From Syngnathus acus (lineage: Eukaryota; Chordata; Actinopteri; Syngnathiformes; Syngnathidae), in NCBI RefSeq assembly GCF_901709675.1, contig NC_051094.1, positions 13,450,501-13,514,500 of the forward strand: 64,000 nucleotides of DNA, given 5' to 3'. A program made the translations under genes and the position numbers. Positions 28,506-47,797 of the stretch are shown in pieces. The notes under the pieces were generated by a model. The model did no database searches, was not told the origin of the DNA, and saw only the letters and a list, made by a program, of their open reading frames with translations. The stretch's first letter is position 1. Each line of letters starts with the position of its first letter.

Positions 28506-30860
28506 GGTCAACAAATTAATAACCACGACTAAAACACATGAGTAAAGTTAATACAAATTTTGTCGAACACAATAAGGCATTTGTACGAAAGATTGACTTT
28601 CAATTATTAAATATTTCAATTAGAATCCGCATAGGGTTATGGCTAACAACTCAGTTTACAATTAAATTTTAGGTTTAAATGAATAAACAACTTTTGTAGC
28701 CCTGCAGTGGTCAACCAAAAGGTGAACACTTTTTTTTTTGTCGTGCGCAATTACGCACGATTAAGATCAAGGTTGTTTCAGTCAAATCGGCAACAATTTT
28801 TGAGTTTCTTATTTAATTTTTTTTTTTAAACTGTGGCAAGCTGTGGCGTTTTCCACGTGTTTTTTTTTTTTTCACATGAGAGGCCGGGCAAGCAGGCAGG
28901 CAGGCTTGCGTCTTCCTTGAGCGTCTTGCTGCACGCTAACGTGACAGATCCCATTCATGCCTCATTAAATGGCACGTATCTCGTAAAAGTTGCGCAAGGC
29001 TCATTGGGTGCGAGTTTTGTGCATATATGTCGCTATTTAAATTGTATATACTAAGCCTACTTTTCACCTCCTTAATATAACTTCTTCTGAAACATGTCAG
29101 CTTATGAAGATCCCAATTTCTACATTGATGATGATGTCCCACTAACATAAAGATCAGCGACATACTCCACAGATATAACCCTACCCTATCCAAATATTAG
29201 TCCACATCCCAGAATTAGCAGGAGAGGAAGTGAACAGTTGACCGTTGACAGAGGAGGTCCCCGGGTGTCCCCGCTCTCCGCGGGGATGGATGAAATAGTT
29301 CCACGCATGCTGCGTGGAAATATCGGCTCCCCATTTGGTGATCAGCTTGGAAAATAACTGAAAATAAAAGAAAAAGAAGGAAAAAGGCAAAAAGAATTGA
29401 AGTGACAAGTTGATCCGCTGTATGCAAACGTACAAATAATTGCATTTTTTAGAAGAGAATCTTATTCTCTTTGTAAAGGTTTATTAAGTGTTTCTTGTTT
29501 GAATTGCATCAGAAGAAAACGACTTTATTGCCTTATTTTTGGCGTATTTCCAAATGACCTGTTTTGCAAATCTTTTCATTCAATATCAAATAAAAAGAAA
29601 AAAAGGAAACGGAAAAGGCTACAAATTTTCAAAATCAAAAGTTTCCGAAAAATAACCACGTCTTGAATATTTCCACCGGTCACGAAGTCTATTTTGGTTC
29701 ATATTGGCAATTTCTATCGTAGTAGCCAATGTTCCAATTTGCCTTGGACGGCGCTCTTTCTGTACGAAATTTTAAGAAGCAATCATGCACGTGATTGTTT
29801 TTTTCTTCATGTTAACAAACAAAATACATAGAGGCGACTACAGAAATAACGAGAACAGATTCGTTAATACTTCATTGATAAACATTAAATTGTTAATCCC
29901 ACGCATGATAAAAATCACCGAGCTTTATCTTTTAATGTGAGCGGCTGTGGGAAAAGTGTTGGCCACACCCATCCTGTTTAAAGCGACAATTTATCGTCAT
30001 TCCTATGGAAAAAGAGGATTTACATGAAACCGGGAAAATGTCCTGAAACATTTCCTTGTTGGCATATAAATGTGGCTTTCCTGTTCAGCTTGTTCTTTTT
30101 GTACTTTTCTTTTTTTCATCATAAAAGGACACGTGCATAAAAACACAATGGAAATGAAAACAATGGCTGAGCAAAAGGTGAAAATCATCATTCCCTGGTG
30201 CCCGTTCCTCACAAATTCCAGCATATATTCCCACACATACAACACTACGTATTTTCTATTGTATATAATATGCCACTATACTGATAGTGATTCATACTGT
30301 ATTGATTAACAACACATTGGAATTTCCAAAATTCCCAATGCACGAAATGTTTAAAACTTTCCCTATATTAGTATAAGTAAAACCTTTATAAAATGCATCC
30401 TCCATTTCAGCTCACTCAGAAAAATTACTAAAGAAACATGCAAAATGTTAACATTCTCTTTTGCAGATACCTGCATGGTCCGGGATTGTGTGTTTGTTTT
30501 TTGGTGGGGGGATGGGGTGGGTTCTCTTTCCACATGTATGCATGCCTGACAGCTGCCAACTGTGGCCTTCAACAGGCTTCAAGCTGGGCCCCTGCTGCTT
30601 CCATACCAGTCTATACCAACACCAACGCTCTGTGTAGTATATCCATCTAGCATGCAGCAAACTGAAGTTAGGAAAAGGTAGGAGTGATTTACATCAAGGC
30701 ATTTCCTTGAGTTTTTTTTTTTCATCAAGTGGAGAGAAAAGCACATTTTCATACAGCACCCTACATTTTGCAGCAGGTTGTGTGTGCGTGTGTGTGCCGT
30801 GGCAGGGAGAGGAGGCGTCTTGAGTGAGATCACTTTTCAAAATCAGTCCTTCTCTTCCCC
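28506..30860. other. Gene-free stretch upstream of tbx1
   Basis: AT-rich sequence with a GC-richer island at about 29210-29360 (open frames on the minus strand, no known domain). A second complex stretch at about 29850-30010 has a forkhead-type ATAAACA at 29878-29884. No exon was supported. Confidence 0.45.
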
Positions 30861-30879
30861 TTTCCTCTTTGTTTTAAAA

Positions 30880-31200
30880 CTGGGAAGCTTTTAGCTTTTG
30901 AAAAGTATCCTTTTCCTATCTGCGGCACAGCGGCCCCAAACGTCATCACCTCGCGTCTTTCCGCAGCCTGTTTGGAACGCCGGTAAATAGCTGGCATTCC
31001 TGCCACAAAGGGCCGATGATGTGGGCCTGGGGCCTCCGTGATCTCCCCAAATTAATTAGGGCCTTTCTTCTGCTTATAAGCAGCATCCGGTGGCCTTTGT
31101 CACCCTAATACGTCTTCAGCCTGGTATTATACGCAAGGCCGGAGTCGCTGCTCATTTATAAATAAGTCACTGACTGCTTTGCTCTTTCTTGCTCATGCCT
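30880..31200. other. Complex island, strong candidate for conserved non-coding element
   Basis: About 300 bp of high-complexity sequence with a homeodomain-type AATTAATTAGGGCC core near 31050 and no repeats. It lies about 4.5 kb upstream of tbx1 exon 1b. There is no convincing coding frame. Enhancer function is inference. Confidence 0.35.
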
Positions 31201-37689
<6,489 letters not shown>

Positions 37690-40600
37690 GACTTTAAAAA
37701 AAAAAAAAACGTAACTATTTGTCATTGTGTATTCCCTGAAATTAGAGATGTTTTATTTGGGTTGAATTGCTGTTCTCAGTTTATGTATGCTTTCATAAAT
37801 ATTTGAAAATGCATGTTGACAGATTTTGACAGGCTCCAAAGTCTGTCACTTTTGCAATTGAGACTCAGTATGCTAAAAATGATGCAGTCCAAGTTTGACA
37901 TCAACGATATCCACATGAACGTTAATAATCATTAAATACTTTTTGACCTTTCGCCTCATTTTAGCATATTTTCGACGCAGCTATAGATAGCTGAGGGGCT
38001 GCTGTGTCAATAGTCAGTCTACTCATGATTTAATTTTATTTTCAAAATGAATGCTCAATCTTTGGCTCCTTTGCATTTTTCTCCTTCTCCCCCACTTAGT
38101 TGATTTATCCCATGTTCTGTTTTCCCTGGCCCACTCAGCTCGGCAGTTTGCCCGAGTTGCAGTCACCCAGAGCTGATGTCATACAGATTCAGCTAAACAA
38201 AGGTGCTGTGCATTCACTCCAATAATAAGCCAGAAGACGGGAATGTGGGTTAAATCATCGTATGGGCAAGGGGAGTGAAAATCCGTGCAAACCTTAAATT
38301 GCAGGCGACTGGGGCCAGTGTGAGAACGCGTGGCTCCGCGGTGGAAGAACAAGGTTGAGTACACATGCGTCTGCGTGAAGGGTGTCGGGAGTGGGGGTGG
38401 AGCTGTCATAGAGAAGGATGCAGAAGAGTTGGATTCCAGGCTGCTGTCTGTCTCTCTACCTGGAACGAGACTTTGGGGACACTATAGGTCAGCCCACCCA
38501 GACGCAGAGACACCAATCAGGTCGCTGTCAGAATCGGCTAAATCATGTCTAGTGTGCTGCGAGTACGTCTTTATCACTTCATGCGGAAAGGAAAGGATTT
38601 CGGCAGCAAAACTCACGAGATGTTGGCTACTGTGTTTAAGCACTTATTATTTGTGCAGCAATTAAATGGGGGCGATTTCTGGTTCGGCCTTACAAACAGG
38701 CAGTAAGGGTTTGCGCTAGTATTCGACCGGTTACGTCTTTAAGTGGAATATTAAAAAATGGTGCAATGTGGACTATTCCGATGGGTTGGCGGGATAATGG
38801 TACAACAAGGAATTGTGACATGACTTCAACCAGTTCCGGGTGTACCCCAGCTACTGCCCAAAGATCGCAAGGATAGGATCCAGCACACCTGCGAGCCTTG
38901 TCTGCATAAAATAGTTCGGATAATGGATGAATGCATTGTGATAGCCTTAAAAGCATACATACAATAATAAGCACCAAATGCTAGGGCTAAGTTTGAAGCA
39001 ACCCACAGCTCAGTTACCCACACTGGCTTCAAGTTGGTATTGTTTAGAAAAACAACAAGAAGGAATTCCCACAGACACGGAGGTTCTGAAGCAATGTTGT
39101 GACTGTGTAAAGCAGGAAAATTCTTGACCCCCTCCCCATCCTAATCCCCTTTCCTCTAACCAGTCCAGTTTCATAGCCAAGTGACTGGACCAGTGTGTGA
39201 TACTAGTGACCCGAAACCCAGTTACCGCTTTAAAATTGCTGCTCCCGTCTGAAATGTCTTAGGTCCACTCCTTCACCTGATCACCAAAACTCTTGTTGGT
39301 TACTGGTTAAAAGGATGACAAATGACCTGCTGTTGTGTGACCGGGCCCAAGTTCCCCCGTGGCCACGTTTCCCTCTCTTTAACCTGCCCTGCTGGTTAGA
39401 GAAGGGATTTTTTATTTTGTAATAATGCCGTGCACACGCTCAGCCCCGTCTGTTAACTTCCCCTACTGCCCTACGATTCGTGAGAGCCGTGTCTTATATC
39501 TGAGAGAAATATGACCGCTTGACATAATGTGTAAATAATTGTTAATTTGTAACTAGGAGACTGGATCTTGTTTTTGTATGTTATGTCACAGTCCTGTTGC
39601 ATGAAATAGTTCATCTTACCATTTGTGTTTGCATATATGTAACTATGAAGCTTGTGTTCGCATACCTGAAGCATGAATTGGTCTATTTGTGTGTGCGCCC
39701 CTCACTACAGAACTGCCAGTTTACTTGTGCGGCAGTAAATCTATCATTCATACTTGCGTTTACTTACCACTTCACAGAGCCGTATGCCCAGGGTAAACAA
39801 CGTTTATCACGACATGCAAATGAGGCTGTACGCCGCAACCTCAACAAAGAGCTCATTCACTGTGTGGATGGCCTTTAACCAGTGTGCTAAATTCGATACC
39901 TTAGATTACAGGCTTATTCCCAGGCATTATGCACCACTTTACTATCCCCCCACACACAGCAACTCATTCAAAGCCTCATCCTACGGGATTTTCAGAGGCC
40001 ATTAGTGATTTTGTTTTCCCTAAAACAAGTCTGAAAGTTTCTTATCCTGTAGAAATATTTAGGTTTCCGTGTGATGCTGCATGTACAATAATTATCCATA
40101 GACTCGGTGTGTCTCTAGAGAACATGATCTACAATGCAGTTTTACCATATATTAAATGTCAAAACTACGAACAAACCAAGACTAATTTTGAAACATTTCC
40201 CCGAAGCTGACCTTACAGGCCTGAAGAAACATTCCTAACCTTTCTTCTGACTCAATACAAAATATAAACATTGACTTTCTCGCCCTCAGCTTTAAACACT
40301 GCATCTGAAACAATGATGTGGCTTATTTGAGGATCCTAGGCGAGTCAAATTCACATCTTTTTTTAGCTTCTCTTCTACTTATAAAAGTTGTTTACTGTTG
40401 ATGGATATTTCAATGAACTCCATGCTAAAGTGTTAAATGCTCCTCCTGCACTCACTGCAGTTCACCAACAGGTGCATAGATGCATAGATATGTTGAACTG
40501 TGAACCAAGATAGATTTAGCATTAGTAAAATTTCAACACAACCCCCTTTGCTAGTTCACTCTTTTGTCTGCTTTTTAATACATGTACATACATGATAGAC

Positions 40601-41131
40601 ATTACATTCTAGCAACATTGAACATGGCTGCCGTGGTGTTTGAAACATATGTTTAGAATAAATACATTGTAGTGTTTGCTATAGGCAGCATCAGATAAAG
40701 AAGATGTGCACATCTTGGGTTCAGTTCCTATTTAAGTCAAGTGAAGTGCTAATAGAGTGACTGAGTGAGTGTGTTACTGCATGTTTGTAAAAGCACATCC
40801 AAGCCCTTATATTTGCTTTTATTTGTTGCACGTGTGTGTCCCTGTCTGGTATTGTGTCCACCTGCAAGCACGGCTATTCATCAAGGTGAGGTGAGCTCAT
40901 GAGGGTGGGTCTGACAGGGATTCATGCATGTATGGGGCTTTTAGTCCATTTCAAATCCAAGTTAAATCCCTTGAATGTTGGAAATATTCCCTTTACGTGA
41001 CACGCTCACATTCACTTTTGAGTCATGGAAATTTTGCAAGTCTGCGGGTGAGATCAAAGATCTTATTAAAAATGCATTCACACATCTTGCTGAAAGTCCC
41101 TCAGAAAGAACAGCTGCAAGTCTTTGTCACC

Positions 41132-41164
<33 letters not shown>

Positions 41165-41799
41165 TTTTACACACATTGAGGATAATATCTGCATCAAAGT
41201 TGTGTAAATAGATACCTGAGTGTGAAATGAAGCCACTGCACTAGGACACATTTATGTGCTAAGGGAGTTCAGCCTCATGATCCATCCTTATTTCAATGTT
41301 TTGTAAGAATTCCATTCATTTAATCAAGACATCTTGACCTCAAATGATTGTCAGCAAAATTATATAGCCCTTGCTCAATGTAACATACGCTTGGAATAAG
41401 ATGCATATGCTGATCTCTGATTTAATTAGCCCTTGATAAGGAGTGCTGTAAACATGTGCCTCCCAGGAACACAGGCTGATGTCATTATTGGCTTCATATA
41501 CAAAGCAAACAAACATTCTTCCGAAATGTGCCAGAGTCAAGCCTAAGGACGCAAATTGGGATGACAAGGTCTGAATTTCTTTGTGGAGAATTCATATTTC
41601 CAGGGAAAACTACTTTGTGTGCAAATCCAGAGGGATAACACAATGAGTAATTTGTGGAAATCCCCATAAAATGTCAGTATTACGCTTGAATATCTTAATT
41701 TGTTTTGTAAAGGTCTAGTTTATGTCATTGTGTGAATATTACTGCGTTCTTTTTTCCATCTCTGCACTATTGCTTAAATCTGTCTCTTTTCTATTCGCT
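37690..41799. other. Gene-free stretch
   Basis: No exon recognised. It contains a repeat fragment at 38820-38945 and a short (TG)n at about 41131-41160. Confidence 0.5.
38820..38945 (+). repeat. Fragment of the GGATGGAT-tailed fish repeat
   Basis: ccagttccgggtgtacccc, then ggataggatccagcac and a gataatggatgaatgc end. This is the 3' part of the same repeat type as 41894-42234, diverged. Confidence 0.6.
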
Positions 41800-41893
41800 A
41801 GTGGCGTGGAGATCATGATTCATGCGTTTGTTAGGTCTTGCCTCGACTATTGTAACGAGCTGCTTTTTGGTTTTCCCATGTATAGTATTAAAA
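41800..41893 (+). pseudogene. LINE (L2/CR1-like) reverse transcriptase fragment
   Basis: A short frame reads MIHAFVRSCLDYCNELLFGF, matching the C-terminal RT region SRLDYCNSLL of fish L2-type LINEs. It is cut off by the SINE-like insertion at 41894. It is a decayed retrotransposon relic. Confidence 0.65.
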
Positions 41894-42234
41894 GCAGGCG
41901 GCACCGTGGTTGGCTGGTTAGCACGTCGGCCTCACAGTGCTGAGGTTGTGGGTCCGGCCTTCCTGTGTGGAATTTGTATGTTCTCCCCGTCCCTGCGTGG
42001 GTTTCTTCTGGTTACTCCGGTTTCCTCCTACATTCAAAAACATGCTTGTTAGGCCAATTGAGCTCTCCAAATTGCCCGTAGGTGTAAGTGAGTATGAATG
42101 GTTGTTCGTCAATGTGTGCCCTGCAATTCGTTGGCAACCAGTTCAGGGTGTACCCCGCCTACTGCTGGGATAGGCTCCAGCGTGCCCGTGACTTTCGTGA
42201 AGAAAAGCAGTTCAGATAATGAATGGATGGATAC
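41894..42234 (+). mobile_element. SINE-like element with GGATGGAT tail, flanked by target duplication
   Basis: It starts near gcaggcggcaccgtgg, contains tgcgtgggtttcttctgg, ccggtttcctcctacattc and gttcagggtgtaccccgcc, and ends gaatggatggata. TATTAAAA flanks both sides (41886-41893 and 42235-42242), consistent with target-primed retrotransposition. It is a widespread fish family whose formal name I cannot state safely. Confidence 0.75.
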
Positions 42235-44314
42235 TATTAAAAAAGCCTGCACCGTAAAACATGCTGAGTGTGCTCAATTGTGCGCATTGAAGCATTTGAA
42301 CGACTTTACGAACTTGTTACCATGTTAGACAAATAAAATTGTTTACTCCACATTGGCAGTTCTACGGTTCCGTAAGCGAAACTGGAGTAGCTTTGTCTTC
42401 TTTCAATCTCAGGGCACATATCGACAAAAAACAGTCACACTCATGGACAATTTAGTCTTCAACCTAACATGCACGCATTGTAAAAGTGAGAGGAAGGACG
42501 AATTCCTTGGTAAAAAACATTCAAGCAGGTGGAGAATATGCATATAAACTCAATAAAAGGTCCAAGACCCAACAGCACAGTTACACTTGACCATAAATTG
42601 CTGATCATTTAGGGAAAGTGTGACCATGTCTCTTTGCACAGCAATTGTAGTTATCACTGAAAGTTTGCACGCTGTGATTTGTGAGGGACGTCCTTTTCGT
42701 CAGTGCTAATAAGACAGTTTCCAACTCTTCTGGGTAATTTACCCTCAAAGCTAGACTCATGAATCATTCTTGTTATGTGCAACTACCTGACAAATGCTTG
42801 TGAGTTATAGTGAGTAAGGTACATTTCAGACATTCATTTTAGATGGCTTTAATTACGAGAAAAGTAAAGAGGAAGGTAGGCATTATTTTCTTCCAGTAAT
42901 TTAGCTCCACAGGCAAAATTAGTAAAACCTGCCTTCCCACCACTACAAACAAGGTGATTAGCATATTAGAGATACATCTGATGAGCATAATGGGAGATGG
43001 GGGAGATGATGTAATTTTCTTTTGGAAAACTGATAAATGACAGTGGTTTCCATGTTGCCACAAACAACACCACATCATTTAAACACAATTATTATGATAC
43101 AGGTGAGGGGAGCCCATGAAATTGAGCGCCCTCCCCACGTTCATCTTTTAAACAACCAGTCACGACATTCAAACCTATGTTACATAAAATGGCACATCAA
43201 AACACCAGAGCGGGGAATCAAACACAATGTGGATAGAAAAGGTCTTTTCTGGTTAAAAAAAAAACTCTCCCATTTTCCTGCAATGGAATCTTCTTGAGTA
43301 TCTGCATTTGAGATTTACTGGCCCACTGGGTCTCATCTGGCTTCCTGTAGGTTAAACTGGTGTCCTGTACAACCCCAGAGGGTTCAGGGGAAGCCTGTTG
43401 GCAGGAGCTCTCTCTATGTGTTCTACTTCCAACTCCCTCTCCATCTGGCCCTCAACATCTCAGGAGGTCCATCTAGGCCTGGCAGTCTGTCAAAGACGCC
43501 CTTCTTCTGCGCCACGTCCCTCGGGAAGCAGGGCCCCCATTTATGCAAAGTTAAGTCCTAATTGTAGGATCAGCTTACAGGCTAAATTCTACTTGAGCCC
43601 ATTAACAACTGCAGTTAATTGTAAGTCAAGCAGAGGTGAGTGTGATACAGGAACCCAGTGGAATAGCGAGGATTGAAGTGTCACGAGGGCATCTTACATC
43701 ACAGAAACTACACATACGTTCATTCCTATGGACCTCCCACTCAACAGTAAATCTCCTCTTTGTTGGGTTTTGTGTCAGGCTTTTTTGTTAATACAGCAGA
43801 TCGCTTGTGAAGATCTGTTATGCATTGTCTGTCTATTTTTCCCTCCATCGAAGCAAAGTGTGTCACTTACGGAATTCAGAATTTGCATTGTTGACTTAGA
43901 CCTGATAAGGAGCCAAGCTGTCAGATGGCAAACATGCAGTGGAGGCACTCGATGAATACTAGTGATTTGTTAGGGAGGCTTTCGTGCCTACAGGGTGAAC
44001 ATTTTCTCGCGTTGATTAATAAGAAGGGGTGAAATGTGACATTGGTAGACTGACTCGTGGCTCTAAGCTTACTTTATTGAATTCTCTGTTTTCTTTACGA
44101 GGCTCCGGCTAAGACGGGGCAGACAGGTGGTAGTCTGAAGTGAGATGATCATTAGGACTTTCCCTTTGACCTGGGAGGAAGCTTGGACAGCTGTGATGTC
44201 TTTGAGTGGTTGAGGACTGACTAGATGGACTGAGTTCATCTGCTCAGGCTGGTAGAGGCAATGAGTAGACCAAATGACGACAGCTAAATAAGAGGATTGA
44301 TCATAGATATAGAC
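42235..44314. other. Gene-free stretch with a complex island
   Basis: No exon recognised. The region 43390-43640 is complex and contains an octamer-like ATGCAAAG at 43543-43550 next to homeodomain-type TAATTG words; it is a candidate regulatory element. Confidence 0.4.
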
Positions 44315-44637
44315 CACAGGTGTCAAACTCAAGGCTCGGGGGCCAGATACGGCCCGCCACATTATTTTATGTGGCCCGCGAAGACAAATTGTGCAACAAA
44401 TTCGTGTCATTACTAGAATTGCAAATTGTCTTCACTTTTAATATCTTTTTTTTTTTTTATTTGACCAGTTTTTACTCGTCTGATTTGAAAACGAGTTATT
44501 TGTCAGTTTGTTTTGTAGCTTTTCTGTACATAATATGAGGTGCTCATACATTTATTTGGGTTGACAGTCATAATGGCCCTCCGAAAGAAGCTATGACTAT
44601 AATGCGGCCCGTGAAAAAAAAGAGTTTGACACCCCTG
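44315..44637. mobile_element. Non-autonomous hAT MITE, copy 1
   Basis: The ends are 16-bp inverted repeats (cacaggtgtcaaactc / revcomp caggggtgtcaaactc, 14 of 16 matching), with the perfect 8-bp target duplication ATATAGAC at 44307-44314 and 44638-44645. 323 bp, no transposase. A near-identical copy is at 63339-63649. Confidence 0.9.
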
Positions 44638-47600
44638 ATATAGACAATCTTGGATAACTTCAAAACTCAGTGGACAAGAGTGGGAACACATCTACAGTAA
44701 TGCTGCCATGTCTGAAGCCATACTTAGTGTCCGTAAAAAAGTCTGATAATCCATGCTTAGGCGTGAACATGCTTATTGTGCACGTTTCTTGAGTGTGCCA
44801 GGAGTACTACTGGATAACATTGTTTTCCTGTACCAGTTTTGGTTCTAATATGTTATCCCTTTCCAAACGAAAACAACTCTAACATGATAACTGAGAAAGG
44901 AGAATTTATGCTCTGACCTAGCTCTTGTTTTAATTGAGAGTGGTTGGAAAGTTTATATTTTTGTCTAAAAACGTCTGCAAAGCAGGGCTTACTCATTTTT
45001 GCTTCTGCGTGTCTTATGACGTGCGACCTCATACTGACGAATTGTTCATGTTTCCTTTCAGTGATGTCACCTAAAACTCAACAAGATCCTAAAGATTATG
45101 TATAATGCAGTCCATGATCTCATGCTTTGAAACATCTCTATGCTGAGAAGAACTGATAGGATCAGATTTCTGCCATAGGGAATTTTCTGCATTGTCATTT
45201 TGACTATTACACTGGTCAACTGCAAATTTTAATCAGATGGCTTTCGGGGGTCCCTAAACGTATTTTTGACACGGCCAATCACGGCTCACCTGATTTCCGG
45301 GTTTGGTCATGTGACGTTCACAAGCTGAGATCTTAGACACTTTTTTAAAAATCAACTTTCCTTTAAAGATGCTGTACCATGCATCAGAAAAAAAGTATCA
45401 TAGTGTCAAATCGTGTCATTTAGCTGACACAATCAATATCCAGCCAAATGAAATTCTTACTTTCCTGTCAGTGTCGCCTTTAAGTACTACATATGTTTTA
45501 AAGACTTAAGATGAGTAACTTATTAACAAATTGAGAGCCTCAAATCTTTACCAAAATTATAAAACACATTCCTAATGAAGCTCATCAGTGCAACAAACCA
45601 CAACACTCTTGTGTAACATGTTTCTTTGTCAGTAGACAAATGAAATAAAAATAGCAGTGGCTTTATATTTCAATACTGTAATTCATGCCTCAACCTTTCC
45701 ATGTTTCTCCTGAGCCTGAGGTGTGTTGTGGCATGCATGGTGAGAAAAATCACACCTTGGCCATCTTCCAAGACACTCAAAGAATTGACGCACTGCCCTC
45801 TGGGCTTTTCCTGCTTGTCTTTACACCGACGAGCATAGAAGCTACACAGTCAACAATGATTACATGTCTTCTTGAATAGACACCACTCTCTGCCAACTGC
45901 TACTAAAACATCAAGGTTGGAGCAGAGAGGTTGATGGTCGATGGGATAGGCCACTTTGTTAGCAACACAAACACGGTGCAAAATGTCATTGGCTGTGTAC
46001 GGACCGTGCTGTTTTGGAATGATGATTCAGCTGTAGAATGTTTTATAGGGATGACAAATTCAGGTATCTAAGAGTGGATTCGGATGAGTGTTTCAAGGCT
46101 GTTTGCCAAGATGCTGAGTGGGATGGAGCCTGAGCTTTGATTGACGGCTACACCTGACCGTGCACAATCTTTGAGATCAGCCGCCGATACCAACAGCCAC
46201 AGCTGTCTAACAATGAAAACGACTGTATATGTATGATACCCCAGCGTGATAACTAACTCCAATGGTGACGACTCTTTATAAAGCGTATTGCATTTTTATC
46301 CCTTCTATAAGCCTCTGTAATAAGATGATGAAGGATGAGATCTCACAGCAGGACGGCTACACACAAACGACTATGTGAGGCTTAGACTGTTACAACCGCA
46401 CGGTGAGGCTTCCAACCCTTTAGTGTACTGCTGTGCTGTCTCTGCTCTTACTGTCTGCACCTAAATCTGGCTCATTCTGCTTTCCATGTGTTGCGGAATT
46501 TCTGGAATAGAGATGATTTGTTGAACACGGTGTTGTGTGCAAGAGTATTGCAGTTATAACTATGTCACATTAACTCCTTGCCAGTGTGGTTTCCTTGTTC
46601 CCGTTTCTCAACATATAATGGGGGTGACGTCATGCATGCCGTTTATGCATGACCAAATAATAGACCAAACGGTCTTTCATTGTCTGTAATTCACCGGCTA
46701 AGTGAACCCATGAGATTCTAATGTGGAACATAGGGACGGTACTAAACCATATAAATTTTGAATCTTGAAAGTGGAACAACATTAAAGTTATTAATAAATG
46801 CAATACTAAAATGACTACAGCCTATTTTGGTAATACAGTTGATCCTTGAATGAATTTAATCAAGTTTAATCCATTTTATGATTGAAATGACTGGAAATGC
46901 CTTTGTTCTGTGCCCAAATGTGGTCTACAAAATTGCCAAAAGTCTGTCTGGCCCCAAACTTTCGACATTATCGCCACGCCATGCGCTAGACTTGTGCCTT
47001 GGATGAAAATAGCGCCTGGTGTGTTTCCTACCAAATCACAGCCCAATGTCTTTTCGCAGTGGTACCCATGGTGAACATTAAACAAGGCTGTGTAGCAAAG
47101 ATATGTCAAAAATAAAATACAAAAATAATAAAAAATACAATGTTCTCCCATGGAGCCCTGTTAAGAAATCACTTTGGGCCCCATAACCACAAATTGAAAA
47201 TATTATTTCCTCGGCCCACCTCATAGCCACCTACAATTGTACTAACTTTTGTATCAGCCCACCATTAATACCATTGACAACCAACACTATTTTCAATAAA
47301 ATAATTCTGACAGTCAGAAATGTTGTGTGGTATATCTTCTGATGAGTCTTTCTTACTTTTATATTCACACACACATACACACACACACACAATCACACCC
47401 ATGAGGAATCATTGAGCACAAAAAGTACATACATTTTGTGGTGCTTCACGTCTTAGTACTGTTTTAAGTCCAGTTATGTCAAATGTGTAAACCAGAGATT
47501 CACAAGTCCGAACTGAATGGGAATTGCCTCTTCCCTGTGCAATGGCCCAACGAGACCACCCGTAGTGAAGTGAGTGTGCAATTTAATAAAGCGTGTCATT

Positions 47601-47701
47601 ATCTACCCGTGTGCTAGTGCAGCACTTAAAGACAAATGCAATAACCTCCAAGATGTCTGTAATTCAATATATCCAATCTCTTTCTATATACATATACGTA
47701 C

Positions 47702-47714
<13 letters not shown>
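44638..47714. other. Gene-free stretch
   Basis: No exon or clear transposon recognised. A short AC-rich tract lies at about 47368-47400. Confidence 0.5.
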
Positions 47715-47761
<47 letters not shown>

Positions 47762-47797
47762 CACGCGCGCACGCACACACATACACACACACACACT
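47713..47797. repeat. (TA)n followed by (AC)n-like microsatellite
   Basis: A TA run to about 47752 is followed by a CA/CG-alternating run to about 47796. Purine-pyrimidine alternation could favour cruciform or Z-DNA. Confidence 0.95.

Noticed and set aside
28292-28519. Asn/Thr/Ile-rich frame
   Set aside because: Translation of an AAT/ACT simple repeat.
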